Positions 16,129 through 25,579 of a stretch of DNA of 64,000 nt are shown piece by piece. This DNA comes from an uncultured Eubacteriales bacterium (lineage in GTDB: Bacteria > Bacillota > Clostridia > Oscillospirales > Acutalibacteraceae). The stretch covers positions 1 through 64,000 of the forward strand of contig CAKSIH010000001.1 in the NCBI GenBank assembly GCA_934462705.1. Direction: 5' to 3'. Numbering within the stretch: the stretch's first letter is position 1; the number at the start of each line of letters is the position of its first letter. The notes beneath the pieces were generated by a model that worked only from the letters and a program-made list of their open reading frames with translations, was not told the DNA's origin and did no database searches. Made by a program: the position numbers and the translations under genes.

Positions 16129-16347
16129 GTGTATTTCCCCTTATAAATTCGTAATTTTAGTTTTAGATCAATTATAAAACATTATGATTTGTTTTTCTAC
16201 TAAAAACAATAAATAACAGTTGGTTTTCATGTAAAAGGCCAATATATTATCTTTTTCGCTATATTTATATAAGGATAAAATAACAAAGCTTTATTTTTCT
16301 CATATGATAATTATGATAAAAAATAAAATTTAATGGAGGTTTAAGTT

Positions 16348-17433
16348 ATGCAGCGGGTTTACAATTTTTCAGCAGGGCCTTCTGTTTTACCCCAAACTGT
16401 TTTGGAAATAGCTCAAAGGGAGCTTTTAAATTATGAGAACAGTGGTCAATCTGTTATGGAGATGTCACATCGCTCTGACGATTTTACAAATATTTTAGAA
16501 CAGACTAAATTACTTTTAAGAAGGGCAATGAAAATACCTTATAACTATGAAATTTTGTTTTTGCAGGGCGGTGCGTCATCACAGTTCTCAATGGTTCCAA
16601 TGAACCTTATGACGAAAAACAGAAAGGCAGATTTTATATTAACTGGGCAGTGGGCAAATAAAGCATATTTAGAGGCTCAAAAGTATGGTGAGTGTAAAGT
16701 TGTAGCATCGTCTGAGGATAAAAATTTTTCATATATTCCAAGAGTGAACAAAGAGGATTTTTCTAAGGATAGCGATTATGCTCATATTTGCCTTAATAAT
16801 ACAATATACGGTACTAAGTTTACTGAAATACCAGATACTGGAGAAATTTCTTTGGTAGCAGATGTATCGTCTTGTATATTGTCGGAGCCAATAGATGTTT
16901 CTAAGTTTGGAATATTGTATGCAGGAGCGCAAAAAAACTTAGCTCCGGCAGGCTTAACAGTAGTGATTATAAGAAAAGATTTAATAGGTGAACCAATGCA
17001 GAAGACTCCAACAATGTTTAACTATGGTGTGCATGCAAAAAAGAATTCACTTTATAATACTCCACCTTGTTTTCAAATTTATATGTGTAAGCTGGTTTTA
17101 GAGTGGATAGAAAGTAAGGGCGGCCTTGACGCCATGAAAAATTTAAATTACGAAAAAGCCGAATATCTATATAATTTTTTGGAAAATTCCAATTTATTTA
17201 AAAGTACGGTTCGAAAAAGTGATAGATCAATAATGAATGTAACGTTTACAACTAAAGATAAAGAAATTGATGAAATGTTTATAAAAGAAGCTAAGGAAAA
17301 TCAGATTATAAATATAGGTGGGCACAGAAAGGTTGGAGGAATGAGAGCCTCTATTTATAATGCAATGCCAATTGAAGGTGTTAAACATTTAGTAGAATTC
17401 ATGAAAAGATTTGAAAGGTCACGAAATTTTTAA
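16348..17433 (+). CDS. serC: Phosphoserine aminotransferase
   Basis: 361 aa PLP enzyme converting 3-phosphohydroxypyruvate to phosphoserine. It shows the family start NFSAGPSVLP, the HRSDDF segment, LQGGASSQF and the PLP-lysine motif AGAQKNLAPAG. GGAGG lies seven bases before ATG. serA follows after 17 bases, giving the first two steps of serine synthesis as one operon. Confidence 0.97.
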   Translation: MQRVYNFSAGPSVLPQTVLEIAQRELLNYENSGQSVMEMSHRSDDFTNILEQTKLLLRRAMKIPYNYEILFLQGGASSQFSMVPMNLMTKNRKADFILTGQWANKAYLEAQKYGECKVVASSEDKNFSYIPRVNKEDFSKDSDYAHICLNNTIYGTKFTEIPDTGEISLVADVSSCILSEPIDVSKFGILYAGAQKNLAPAGLTVVIIRKDLIGEPMQKTPTMFNYGVHAKKNSLYNTPPCFQIYMCKLVLEWIESKGGLDAMKNLNYEKAEYLYNFLENSNLFKSTVRKSDRSIMNVTFTTKDKEIDEMFIKEAKENQIINIGGHRKVGGMRASIYNAMPIEGVKHLVEFMKRFERSRNF

Positions 17434-17450
17434 AGTAGGGGGAAGGGCAT

Positions 17451-18620
17451 ATGTACAATGTTTTAGTTAAAAATAATATTTCTAAAAAAGGATTAAATCG
17501 ATTTTCGGATAAATATAAGTTTTCTAATAGTATAAATTCACCAAGTGCAATTTTAGTGAGATCAGATTCGTTGCACAACATGAGTTTTAATAAAGAACTT
17601 TTAGCTATAGCAAGGGCTGGATCAGGTGTAAATAATGTGCCGGTTTCCAAGTGCACCAAAGACGGAATAGTAGTTTTTAATACTCCGGGGGCCAACGCAA
17701 ATTCGGTAAAAGAGCTTGTTATAGCAAGCATAATTTTGAGTTCCAGAAAAATGAATAAAGCAATGAACTGGGTAAGCAGTATAAATACAAATGAAAATGA
17801 ATTTAAAAAGGTTTTAGAAAAAGGAAAATCTCAATTTTCAGGAAGGGAAATAAAAAACAAAAAGTTGGGTGTAATAGGTTTGGGCGCTATCGGTACATTG
17901 GTGGCAAACAATATGGTTGATTTGGGTATGGACGTTTATGGATATGATCCATATATATCGGTTAATTCATCACGAAACATTTCAAGTGAGGTTAAGCTTT
18001 TAAAAAATATTGAAGAAATATATAATTCATGCGATTATATAACCTTGCATGTTCCACTAAATTCCGAAACAGAAAAAATAATAAACCAAGATTCGATAAA
18101 TGTCATGAAAGATGGAGTTTATTTACTAAACTTTTCAAGGGCGGAATTAGTAGATGAAGAAGCAGTGAAGTTATTTCTAAAGAATAAAAAAATTTATTCC
18201 TATATGACAGATTTTCCCACACCCAATATAATAAATGTGCCGGGAGTTATAGCGCTTCCACACATTGGAGCATCAACTAGAGAATCTGAAGAAAACTGCG
18301 CTATAATGGCAGTAAACCAGGTTATGAATTATTTAGAAAAGGGAAATATAAAAAATTCAGTGAATTTTAATGATTTGTATATGGAAAGCAGTGGAGATGT
18401 AAGGCTGTGCATTATACATGACAATAAACCTGGAATTATTAAAGATATAACGAAACTTTTATCTGATTATTTTATTAATATAGAAAATATGCAAAGCAAA
18501 CCTAAAGCGGATATAGCATATACGGTTATGGATTTAAAGGGAGAGCTATCAGACAAAATTATTGAAAAACTGAAAGAAATAAAAGGAATAACAAGGACAC
18601 GAACAATTAAAAATAAGTAA
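17451..18620 (+). CDS. serA: D-3-phosphoglycerate dehydrogenase with ACT domain
   Basis: 389 aa. Substrate-binding N-domain, Rossmann motif GVIGLGAIGTLVANN, and the catalytic HIGAST motif. A C-terminal ACT-like domain (LCIIHDNKPGIIKDITKLLS) lets serine inhibit the enzyme. It is the shorter type, without the extra ASB domain of long SerA proteins. It commits 3-phosphoglycerate to serine synthesis and sits directly after serC. Confidence 0.95.
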   Translation: MYNVLVKNNISKKGLNRFSDKYKFSNSINSPSAILVRSDSLHNMSFNKELLAIARAGSGVNNVPVSKCTKDGIVVFNTPGANANSVKELVIASIILSSRKMNKAMNWVSSINTNENEFKKVLEKGKSQFSGREIKNKKLGVIGLGAIGTLVANNMVDLGMDVYGYDPYISVNSSRNISSEVKLLKNIEEIYNSCDYITLHVPLNSETEKIINQDSINVMKDGVYLLNFSRAELVDEEAVKLFLKNKKIYSYMTDFPTPNIINVPGVIALPHIGASTRESEENCAIMAVNQVMNYLEKGNIKNSVNFNDLYMESSGDVRLCIIHDNKPGIIKDITKLLSDYFINIENMQSKPKADIAYTVMDLKGELSDKIIEKLKEIKGITRTRTIKNK

Positions 18621-18687
18621 GGATGATTTATTTTCTGATTTATGGTATAATAATCCGTAAATCAGAAATTTTTTTTGGAGTGTTTTT

Positions 18688-21330
18688 ATGAAATTGTTGG
18701 TGTTAGACGGAAATAGCATTTTTAATAGGGCTTTCTACGGAATAAAGCTGCTTACAACCAAAAAGGGTTTTTACACAAATGCCATTTACGGCTTTATAAC
18801 TATGTTGAATAAGCTGCAAGAGGAGGCAAAGCCAGACGCTGTTGCAATAGCATTTGATATGAAAGCTCCAACTTTTAGGCATAAAAAGTATGCGGAATAT
18901 AAAGCAAATAGAAAGGGCATGCCGGATGAGCTTTTTATGCAATTCCCGGTTTTAAAGAATCTTTTGGTTTATCTAGGCTATAAACTAGTTGAAAAAGAAG
19001 GCTATGAAGCTGATGATATAATCGGGACTTTTGCAAAAAAGTGTTCTGAAACGGACAATGAATGTATAATTGCAACGGGGGATAGAGACAGTTTGCAGCT
19101 GGTTTCTCCTAAGGTAAGCGTTAGAATGGCCGCAACAAAATTTGGAAGACCGGAAGTTACGTTGTACGACGAAGAGAAAATTTATGAAACCTATGGAGTG
19201 AAACCGACACAACTGATAGATATAAAGGCAATTCAAGGAGATACCTCTGACAATATACCGGGTGTGCCGGGAATAGGCCAAAAGGGAGCATTGGAACTTA
19301 TACAGAAGTTTAAAAATCTTGATTATATATATGAAAATCTTGACACTTTAGATATAAAACCTGGAATGAGAAAAAAACTTATTGAGGGCAAAGAAAGTGC
19401 ATATTTAAGCCGCGAACTAGGAACGATATTTACGGATGTTCCGATAGATTTGACATTTTCTCATTATGTTAAGGGTGATATTGATGTGGAAAAGACTGTA
19501 GAGTTAATGTCGGATCTTGAAATGTTTTCTTTGATGAAGAAGATGGGTATACAATCAAAGACAGGAGATTTTTCTCAAAACGAAAACAAAGGGCTGGAGA
19601 GGGAAATTGTTTTATGTAAAGATTCAAAAAAATTAAAGGACATTCTTAATAAATTCGGTGAGGCAAACTTTGACTTTAACGTTGAAGACGGTGATATAAC
19701 TGCAATTGCATTTTGCGTTAATGAAAAAATTTATATTTTGAAACAAGAAAATATAAATTATGAATTTTTTAAATTTATATTTGAAAATAAGAAAATAAAG
19801 AAGAGAACAAACAATGTGAAAAATTTATTCTTGGTTCTTGATAAAATGGGCATAGAACTTAATGAAGTTGACTTTGACGTACAGCTTGCCGCATATATTT
19901 TGAATCCAAATGCAAAAGGTTATAATCTTGAAGGACTTGCAAATGAATATAAAATATCAGTGAAAATTAAAGCTGAGGAAAACAATAGAGTACAGTTAAC
20001 TTCGTCTGAAAAAGAGATAATTATTGATGAAAACGCAAGCATTGCTGAAAGTGCAGCTGTAATTGCAGAGCTAGTTAATGTTCTTGTTCAAAAAATAAAT
20101 GAAAATGGCCAGAAAAATCTTTTTGAGAAAATAGAAATACCGCTGGCAATAGTTTTGGCAAAGATGGAAAACAGGGGTTTTTTTGTTTGCAAGGAAGGTC
20201 TTAAAGAATATGGAAATAAGTTAGAAGCTGAATTAAAAGAGATAGAACGGAAGATTTTTGAGTATATAGGCGCACAGATCAATATAAACTCGCCAAAGCA
20301 GCTTGGAACAGTATTATTTGAAGAAATGGGGTTGCCCAAAGGAAAAAAAACAAAAACCGGATATTCAACAAGCGCCGAGGTTTTGGAGTCTATAAAATAT
20401 GTCCATCCGGTTATAGAGTTAATTTTGCAGTATAGGGCATTGTCAAAGTTGAAATCGACTTATTGCGATGGCATGTTGAAGGTAATAGGAGCAGATGGAA
20501 GAATTCACTCAAATTTTAATCAGACGGAGACCAGAACTGGAAGAATAAGTTCAACAGAGCCAAATTTACAGAACATACCGGTAAGAACATCTATTGGTCG
20601 TGAGTTTAGAAGATTTTTTTGTGCAAAAGAAGGTTTTGTTTTAGTGGACGCAGATTATTCTCAGGTAGAATTAAGAATTTTAGCTCATATTTCAAAAGAT
20701 GAAAATATGATAAATGCGTTTAAAAACAATCTTGACATACACACGGAAACAGCAGCGCAAGTTTTTAAAATGCCCCCCAATATGGTTACGCCTATTATGA
20801 GGAGCAGGGCCAAAGCGGTAAATTTTGGGATAGTGTATGGAATAGGCGCATTTTCCCTGGCAAAAGATTTGGGAGTAACAACGAAAGAAGCCTCTGCCTA
20901 TATAAAAAGTTACTTTGATACCTATTCAGGCGTGGCCGCTTATATGGAGGATGTTATAAAATCGGCCAAAGAAAAGGGCTATGCCGAGACAATTTTTGGT
21001 AGAAGAAGGTATTTGCCGGAACTTTCTTCATCGAACCACAATTTACGGGCGTTTGGAGAAAGAGTGGCCAGAAACATGCCAATACAGGGATCTGCTGCGG
21101 ATATTATAAAAATTGCGATGATAAACGTGGAAAAGCGCCTAAAGGATGAAGGTTTAGAAGCACGATTGATTTTGCAGGTGCACGATGAGTTAATAATTGA
21201 AGCTCCCGAAGCAGAAGCTGACAGAGTATCCAAGCTGTTGTGCGATGAAATGCAAAATGCGGCAAAAATAAGTGTACCGCTTACGGTAACAACTAATGTA
21301 GGAAAAACATGGTATGACACAAAAGATTAG
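18688..21330 (+). CDS. polA: DNA polymerase I
   Basis: 880 aa. The 5' nuclease domain (about 1-290: LLVLDGNSIFNRAFYG, ATGDRDSLQLVS, GDTSDNIPGVPGIG) is followed by a degenerate exonuclease domain. Where E. coli has the metal-binding DTE, this has DFN, so proofreading is probably lost, as in other Firmicute enzymes. The polymerase domain is intact: motif A DADYSQVELRILAHIS, motif B RSRAKAVNFGIVYG, motif C QVHDELIIE. It acts in Okazaki fragment maturation and excision repair. Followed by a phosphatase gene 11 bases on. Confidence 0.97.
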   Translation: MKLLVLDGNSIFNRAFYGIKLLTTKKGFYTNAIYGFITMLNKLQEEAKPDAVAIAFDMKAPTFRHKKYAEYKANRKGMPDELFMQFPVLKNLLVYLGYKLVEKEGYEADDIIGTFAKKCSETDNECIIATGDRDSLQLVSPKVSVRMAATKFGRPEVTLYDEEKIYETYGVKPTQLIDIKAIQGDTSDNIPGVPGIGQKGALELIQKFKNLDYIYENLDTLDIKPGMRKKLIEGKESAYLSRELGTIFTDVPIDLTFSHYVKGDIDVEKTVELMSDLEMFSLMKKMGIQSKTGDFSQNENKGLEREIVLCKDSKKLKDILNKFGEANFDFNVEDGDITAIAFCVNEKIYILKQENINYEFFKFIFENKKIKKRTNNVKNLFLVLDKMGIELNEVDFDVQLAAYILNPNAKGYNLEGLANEYKISVKIKAEENNRVQLTSSEKEIIIDENASIAESAAVIAELVNVLVQKINENGQKNLFEKIEIPLAIVLAKMENRGFFVCKEGLKEYGNKLEAELKEIERKIFEYIGAQININSPKQLGTVLFEEMGLPKGKKTKTGYSTSAEVLESIKYVHPVIELILQYRALSKLKSTYCDGMLKVIGADGRIHSNFNQTETRTGRISSTEPNLQNIPVRTSIGREFRRFFCAKEGFVLVDADYSQVELRILAHISKDENMINAFKNNLDIHTETAAQVFKMPPNMVTPIMRSRAKAVNFGIVYGIGAFSLAKDLGVTTKEASAYIKSYFDTYSGVAAYMEDVIKSAKEKGYAETIFGRRRYLPELSSSNHNLRAFGERVARNMPIQGSAADIIKIAMINVEKRLKDEGLEARLILQVHDELIIEAPEAEADRVSKLLCDEMQNAAKISVPLTVTTNVGKTWYDTKD

Positions 21331-21341
21331 GAGGATTTTTA

Positions 21342-21782
21342 ATGAATATTGTTTTTGTTTGTACAGGAAATACTTGCAGGAGTCCCATGGCAAAAGGCAT
21401 ATTTGAGAAAATTGCAAAGGAAAGGGGAGGCAGCCATTTAAAGTGCGACAGTGCGGGGGTTTTGGTTAATAAGCAATCGGGAGCAACAGAGAATGCAGTG
21501 AAAGTTTGCCGTGAAATAGGTGTTGACATAGCAAAACATGCTTCTAAGAGTATATCGAGTATTGATAAAAAAAATGTAGATCTTTTTGTTGCTATGACAA
21601 AGCAGCACGGTGAGATGATTAAAAATCTTGGAATTGACAATGAAAAAATATATGTCCCTGATCCGGAAATAGAGGATCCTTATGGAGGCGATATTTACGT
21701 GTATAGAAAATGCCGAGATGAAATAGAGAAAGCTGCTGAAGTTTTAATAGATAGCTTGCTTTTAAGCGGTGATTTAAATTGA
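21342..21782 (+). CDS. Low-molecular-weight phosphatase, probably protein-arginine phosphatase (YwlE-like)
   Basis: 146 aa. Active-site loop CTGNTCRSP (Cys7, Arg13) at the N-terminus and the C-terminal general acid in PDPEIEDPYGG. Thr11 in the loop matches B. subtilis YwlE, where this residue favours phospho-arginine; tyrosine phosphatases of the fold usually have Ile or Leu there. No McsB kinase lies in the window. Its TGA overlaps the next gene's TTG. Confidence 0.85.
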   Translation: MNIVFVCTGNTCRSPMAKGIFEKIAKERGGSHLKCDSAGVLVNKQSGATENAVKVCREIGVDIAKHASKSISSIDKKNVDLFVAMTKQHGEMIKNLGIDNEKIYVPDPEIEDPYGGDIYVYRKCRDEIEKAAEVLIDSLLLSGDLN

Positions 21783-22240
21783 ATTTATGCAGTATTAAGC
21801 TTGCAAATATGCAGGAGGAACACGTTGGTGATATTTATATAATTGAAAAAACTTGTTTTTCAAATCCTTGGACAGAGGAGGGAATTAGAGCAGAACTTAA
21901 GAATAAAAATGCAAGATTTACAGTGGCTTTAAAGGGAAAAAAAGTGATAGGTTATGTAGGTATGTACAATGTTTGTTCATGCGGTTATATTACAAATATA
22001 GCGGTTCTTCCGGAGTATAGAAGAACCGGGGTTGCAAAAAGACTTTTAAATGAAATTATTTTTCTCGGAACAAATGAAAATATGGATTTTATATCATTAG
22101 AAGTGAGGGAAAGTAATGTAGCGGCTATTGGGCTGTACAGGAGTTTGGGCTTTGAAACTGTTGGGGTAAGGAAAAACTTTTATACAAAGCCAATTGAAGA
22201 TGCAATTATAATGACAAAGTTTTTAGGAAGTGAATTATGA
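21779..22240 (+). CDS. rimI: Ribosomal-protein-alanine N-acetyltransferase RimI
   Basis: 153 aa GNAT protein. It shows IEKTCFSNPWTEEGI, acetyl-CoA loop VLPEYRRTGVAKRLL, and LEVRESNVAAIGLYRSLGF, all typical of RimI. TTG at 21779 overlaps the preceding TGA and gives the family's usual N-terminus. Its TGA overlaps the tsaD ATG, as in many Firmicutes where rimI and tsaD are linked. The tsaB and tsaE partners are not in the window. Confidence 0.92.
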   Translation: MNLCSIKLANMQEEHVGDIYIIEKTCFSNPWTEEGIRAELKNKNARFTVALKGKKVIGYVGMYNVCSCGYITNIAVLPEYRRTGVAKRLLNEIIFLGTNENMDFISLEVRESNVAAIGLYRSLGFETVGVRKNFYTKPIEDAIIMTKFLGSEL

Positions 22241-23250
22241 AAATACTTGCAATAGAAAGTTCTTGCGATGAAACAGCTGCAGCTGTTGTTGAAGAAGGCA
22301 GAAACGTGCTTTCTTCGGTGGTGGCGTCGCAAATAGAGATACATAAAAAATATGGAGGTGTGGTCCCGGAAATAGCATCAAGGAATCATGTGGAAGCTGT
22401 GGTATCAATTACTAAAGAGGCTCTAAAAGAATCAAATTTAAAGCTTAAGGAAATTGATGCAATAGGCGTGACGTACGCGCCTGGCTTGATAGGATCACTT
22501 TTGGTTGGAGTAAACTTTGCAAAAGGCCTTTCGCTTGCAACAGGGTTGCCACTTGTACCGGTTCATCATTTAAGGTCGCACATCGCGGCCAACTATATTA
22601 CTGATAAAAATTTGGAACCCAAGTTTTTGTGTTTAATTGTCTCAGGTGGGCACAGTCATATAGTTGAGGTGCATGATTATACAACATTGAAAGTCGTAGG
22701 CAGGACTCGCGACGATGCGGCAGGAGAGGTTTTTGACAAGGTAGCAAGATCCGTGGGGTTACCATATCCTGGAGGTGTATATTTAGATAGGGTTGCGGAA
22801 ACTGGAAACGATAAGGCATATGAATTTCCTCATCCTACAGTTTCGGGATCGGAGTATGATTTTAGTTTTTCAGGTCTTAAAACCTCGGCTGTAAATAAAA
22901 TTCACAATGCAATGCAGAAAAATGAAGCTATATCCACAGAAGATTTAGCGGCATCATTTAGGAAAGCAGTTGTTGACTGTTTGGTAGGAAACTTTATTAA
23001 GGCAGCTAAAGACTTAGGATATAAAAAGTTAGCTGTGGCTGGTGGCGTTTCTGCAAATAGTCTTTTAAGAAGAAGACTAAAGGAGGAATGTAAAAAAATA
23101 GGTGTTAGTTTGTATATTCCTAATATAGCATTGTGCGGAGATAATGCAGCAATGGTAGGAGCTCAAGCATATTATGAGTTTTTATCAGGAAATATAGCAG
23201 GAATGGAGTTGAATGCATTTGCTACAAAGGAAATAGACAGCTTAATTTAA
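22237..23250 (+). CDS. tsaD: tRNA N6-adenosine threonylcarbamoyltransferase TsaD
   Basis: 337 aa ASKHA-fold enzyme that transfers threonylcarbamoyl to A37 of ANN-reading tRNAs. Start LAIESSCDETAAAVV, metal ligands His111 and His115 (HHLRSH), ATP site LIVSGGHSHIV, and the VAGGVSANSLLR motif are present. It overlaps rimI by ATGA (22237-22240). A cloverleaf repeat follows 21 bases after the stop. Confidence 0.97.
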   Translation: MKILAIESSCDETAAAVVEEGRNVLSSVVASQIEIHKKYGGVVPEIASRNHVEAVVSITKEALKESNLKLKEIDAIGVTYAPGLIGSLLVGVNFAKGLSLATGLPLVPVHHLRSHIAANYITDKNLEPKFLCLIVSGGHSHIVEVHDYTTLKVVGRTRDDAAGEVFDKVARSVGLPYPGGVYLDRVAETGNDKAYEFPHPTVSGSEYDFSFSGLKTSAVNKIHNAMQKNEAISTEDLAASFRKAVVDCLVGNFIKAAKDLGYKKLAVAGGVSANSLLRRRLKEECKKIGVSLYIPNIALCGDNAAMVGAQAYYEFLSGNIAGMELNAFATKEIDSLI

Positions 23251-23271
23251 TGTATAATGCCGTATACTTAA

Positions 23272-23363
23272 CCCTTTGGGCCGCGAGGCCCCGCAGCTTT
23301 TTAGCTGCGGAAAATGGCTTCCCCATTTTGCAAGCGAAGCTTGCGGCCTCGTGGCCCAAAGGG
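23272..23363. repeat. Cloverleaf repeat, copy 2
   Basis: The 19-bp outer stem pairs 23272-23290 with 23345-23363 (one G-T). Inner hairpins in order: CCGCAGCT/AGCTGCGG, AAAATGG/CCATTTT and GCAAGC/GCTTGC. It lies between tsaD and pckG. Confidence 0.92.
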
Positions 23364-23428
23364 AGTGTGGTATGTTCCGATGTTAGTGCAGGTTGTGTAT
23401 AAGAATGCAATTTAAAAGGAGTGTTTTT

Positions 23429-25213
23429 ATGGATATTAAGAATAAAAGCGTAACAAATTGGCTAGATGAAATTAAAATACTTGTTAATCCAAACGAAGTT
23501 ATGTGGATTGATGGAAGCCGTGAACAGCTTGAATTGTTGAGAGCAAAGGCATGTGAGTCTGGTGAACTTATAAAATTAAATGAGGAAAAGATGCCAGGTT
23601 GCTATTTACACAGAACGGCAATAAATGATGTTGCAAGGGTAGAAGACAAGACCTTCATATGCACGCCAACAAAGGAGGAGGCAGGGGTTACCAACAATTG
23701 GGAAGAGCCTTCAAGGATGTATAAAAAGCTGAAGGACATAGCAAAGAACAGCTATGATGGAAAAACAATGTATGTAATACCATATATAATGGGTCCAATT
23801 GATTCTCCCTTTTCTAAAATCGGAATAGAAGTAACAGATTCCATATATGTAGTTTTAAATATGGCAATAATGACTCGAACAGGTAAGTGTGTTGTAGATA
23901 GATTAAAAAATAGCAATAATTGGGTAAAAGGTTTGCACTGCAGCTGCGACTTAGATGAGAACAAAAGATATATATGCCATTTTCCTCAAGATAAAACGAT
24001 AATTTCGGTAAACTCAGGATACGGTGGTAATGTATTGCTTGGCAAAAAGTGTTTTGCATTAAGAATAGCATCATATATGGGACATAAAGAAGGATGGATG
24101 GCAGAGCACATGCTTGTTTTAGGGTTAGAGGATCCGGATGGCAATGTAAAATATATTGCAGCAGCTTTTCCGTCTGCATGTGGAAAGACAAATCTTGCAA
24201 TGCTGATACCGCCGGAAGGATATAGAAAAGATGGGTACAAAGTTTGGTGTGTAGGAGATGACATAGCGTGGATGCATATAGGTGAAGACGGAAGACTTTA
24301 TGCTATAAATCCGGAAAACGGATTTTTCGGTGTTGCGCCGGGAACAAGTGAGAAGTCAAATCCTAATGCCCTTAAATCCACCTTAAAAGACACGATATTT
24401 ACAAATGTTGCATTTAATAAAGATGACAGAACGGTTTGGTGGGAAGGGCTTGATAAGAATCCGCCGGAAAACGGTGAAAACTGGAAAGGTGAACCATGGA
24501 ACGGAAAGACATCAAAAGAAGTGGGAGCACATCCCAACAGCAGATTTACAGCACCTGCTAAAAATTGTCCATGTATAAGCAAGGAATTTGATTCTCCTAT
24601 GGGAGTGCCAATTTCAGCAATAGTTTTTGGTGGCAGAAGAGCGCAAACTACGCCGCTTGTATATCAATCTAGAAACTGGAACAATGGTGTTTTTATTGGT
24701 TCCACAATGGCTTCAGAGACGACTGCGGCATCAAGCGGAAAAACCGGAGTTGTAAGGAGAGACCCAATGGCCATGCTGCCTTTTTGTGGGTATGATATAT
24801 GTGAATATTTTAAAAATTGGATAAACATGGGAAAAAGGCTTTCAAAAAACGCACCTAAAATATTTAACGTCAACTGGTTTAGAACTGATAAGAACGGCAA
24901 ATTTATTTGGCCGGGATTTGGTGAAAATATAAGAGTTTTGGACTGGATTATAAAAAGGTGCGAGGATAAGATTGATGCAATAGAAACTCCGATTGGTTAT
25001 GTTCCAAAGGCTGATGATTTAAATTTAGAGGGATTAAATTTAAGCCTTGATACGCTAAATGAAATTTTAAGGGTCAATAATAAAATATGGGCTGATGAGG
25101 TTAATCAGATTGAAAATTTTTACGAAAAATTCGGTGATAAATTGCCAAAAGAATTAAATAAAGAATTAGACTTATTAAAAGAACGTATTAAAAAATCAGG
25201 GGCCGGGAATTAA
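23429..25213 (+). CDS. pckG: Phosphoenolpyruvate carboxykinase (GTP)
   Basis: 594 aa. It interconverts oxaloacetate and PEP with GTP/GDP; in anaerobes it often runs toward oxaloacetate. The P-loop FPSACGKTNLAML with the reactive Cys, the metal/nucleotide motifs VGDDIAWMHIG and NPENGFFGVAPGT, and GGRRAQTTPLVYQS are of the GTP type. ATG at 23429 has AAAGGAG eight bases upstream; the open frame extends 12 codons further without a ribosome site. Monocistronic between a cloverleaf repeat and the small ORF at 25410. Confidence 0.96.
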   Translation: MDIKNKSVTNWLDEIKILVNPNEVMWIDGSREQLELLRAKACESGELIKLNEEKMPGCYLHRTAINDVARVEDKTFICTPTKEEAGVTNNWEEPSRMYKKLKDIAKNSYDGKTMYVIPYIMGPIDSPFSKIGIEVTDSIYVVLNMAIMTRTGKCVVDRLKNSNNWVKGLHCSCDLDENKRYICHFPQDKTIISVNSGYGGNVLLGKKCFALRIASYMGHKEGWMAEHMLVLGLEDPDGNVKYIAAAFPSACGKTNLAMLIPPEGYRKDGYKVWCVGDDIAWMHIGEDGRLYAINPENGFFGVAPGTSEKSNPNALKSTLKDTIFTNVAFNKDDRTVWWEGLDKNPPENGENWKGEPWNGKTSKEVGAHPNSRFTAPAKNCPCISKEFDSPMGVPISAIVFGGRRAQTTPLVYQSRNWNNGVFIGSTMASETTAASSGKTGVVRRDPMAMLPFCGYDICEYFKNWINMGKRLSKNAPKIFNVNWFRTDKNGKFIWPGFGENIRVLDWIIKRCEDKIDAIETPIGYVPKADDLNLEGLNLSLDTLNEILRVNNKIWADEVNQIENFYEKFGDKLPKELNKELDLLKERIKKSGAGN

Positions 25214-25356
25214 TTCCCAGCTCCTAAAATTTTTGTGGCAAAAGAAATAATATAAGAATAATATAATTATGTTATGCATAAAATAAGCATTAAACAAAAA
25301 TATTTTAAAATACAAATATCGAGTGCAAACGTAGTTTTTATATAATATAATAAGAA

Positions 25357-25402
25357 CCTCACTCTGAAAACGGGAGTGGGGTGAAATTTTTGCAAGTGAG
25401 GT
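25357..25402 (+). promoter_or_regulatory. Possible two-state RNA leader masking a ribosome site
   Basis: CCTCACTC (25357-25364) can pair with GAGTGGGG (25374-25381, one G-U pair). Alternatively ACCTCACT (25356-25363) can pair perfectly with AGTGAGGT (25395-25402), which is the ribosome site of the ORF at 25410. The two pairings exclude each other. TATAAT at 25341-25346 could drive the leader. The first hairpin could also just be a weak pckG terminator. Confidence 0.4.
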
Positions 25403-25409
25403 GATAAAA

Positions 25410-25517
25410 TTGAATTATTCTGATGCTAAAGATGAGAATACTATTATTTTAAATAGTAGTGGGGATATAGATGACTTGATATATGGTGGAGAAGACTGGC
25501 ATGAAAGTGAAAAATAA
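25410..25517 (+). CDS. 35-aa acidic small protein, unknown
   Basis: 35 aa with a TTG start five bases after GTGAGGTGA. The product is acidic (SSGDIDDLIYGGEDWHESEK at the C-end), with no membrane segment or Cys. It lies between pckG and glyA, 62 bases before glyA. Homology cannot be judged at this length. The good ribosome site and the structured leader support it, but it could be chance. Confidence 0.45.
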   Translation: MNYSDAKDENTIILNSSGDIDDLIYGGEDWHESEK

Positions 25518-25579
25518 AGTTTGTGTTGATATAATGCTCTAGCAGATGTATAATTATACGAAAAAGAGGAGTGTTATAA

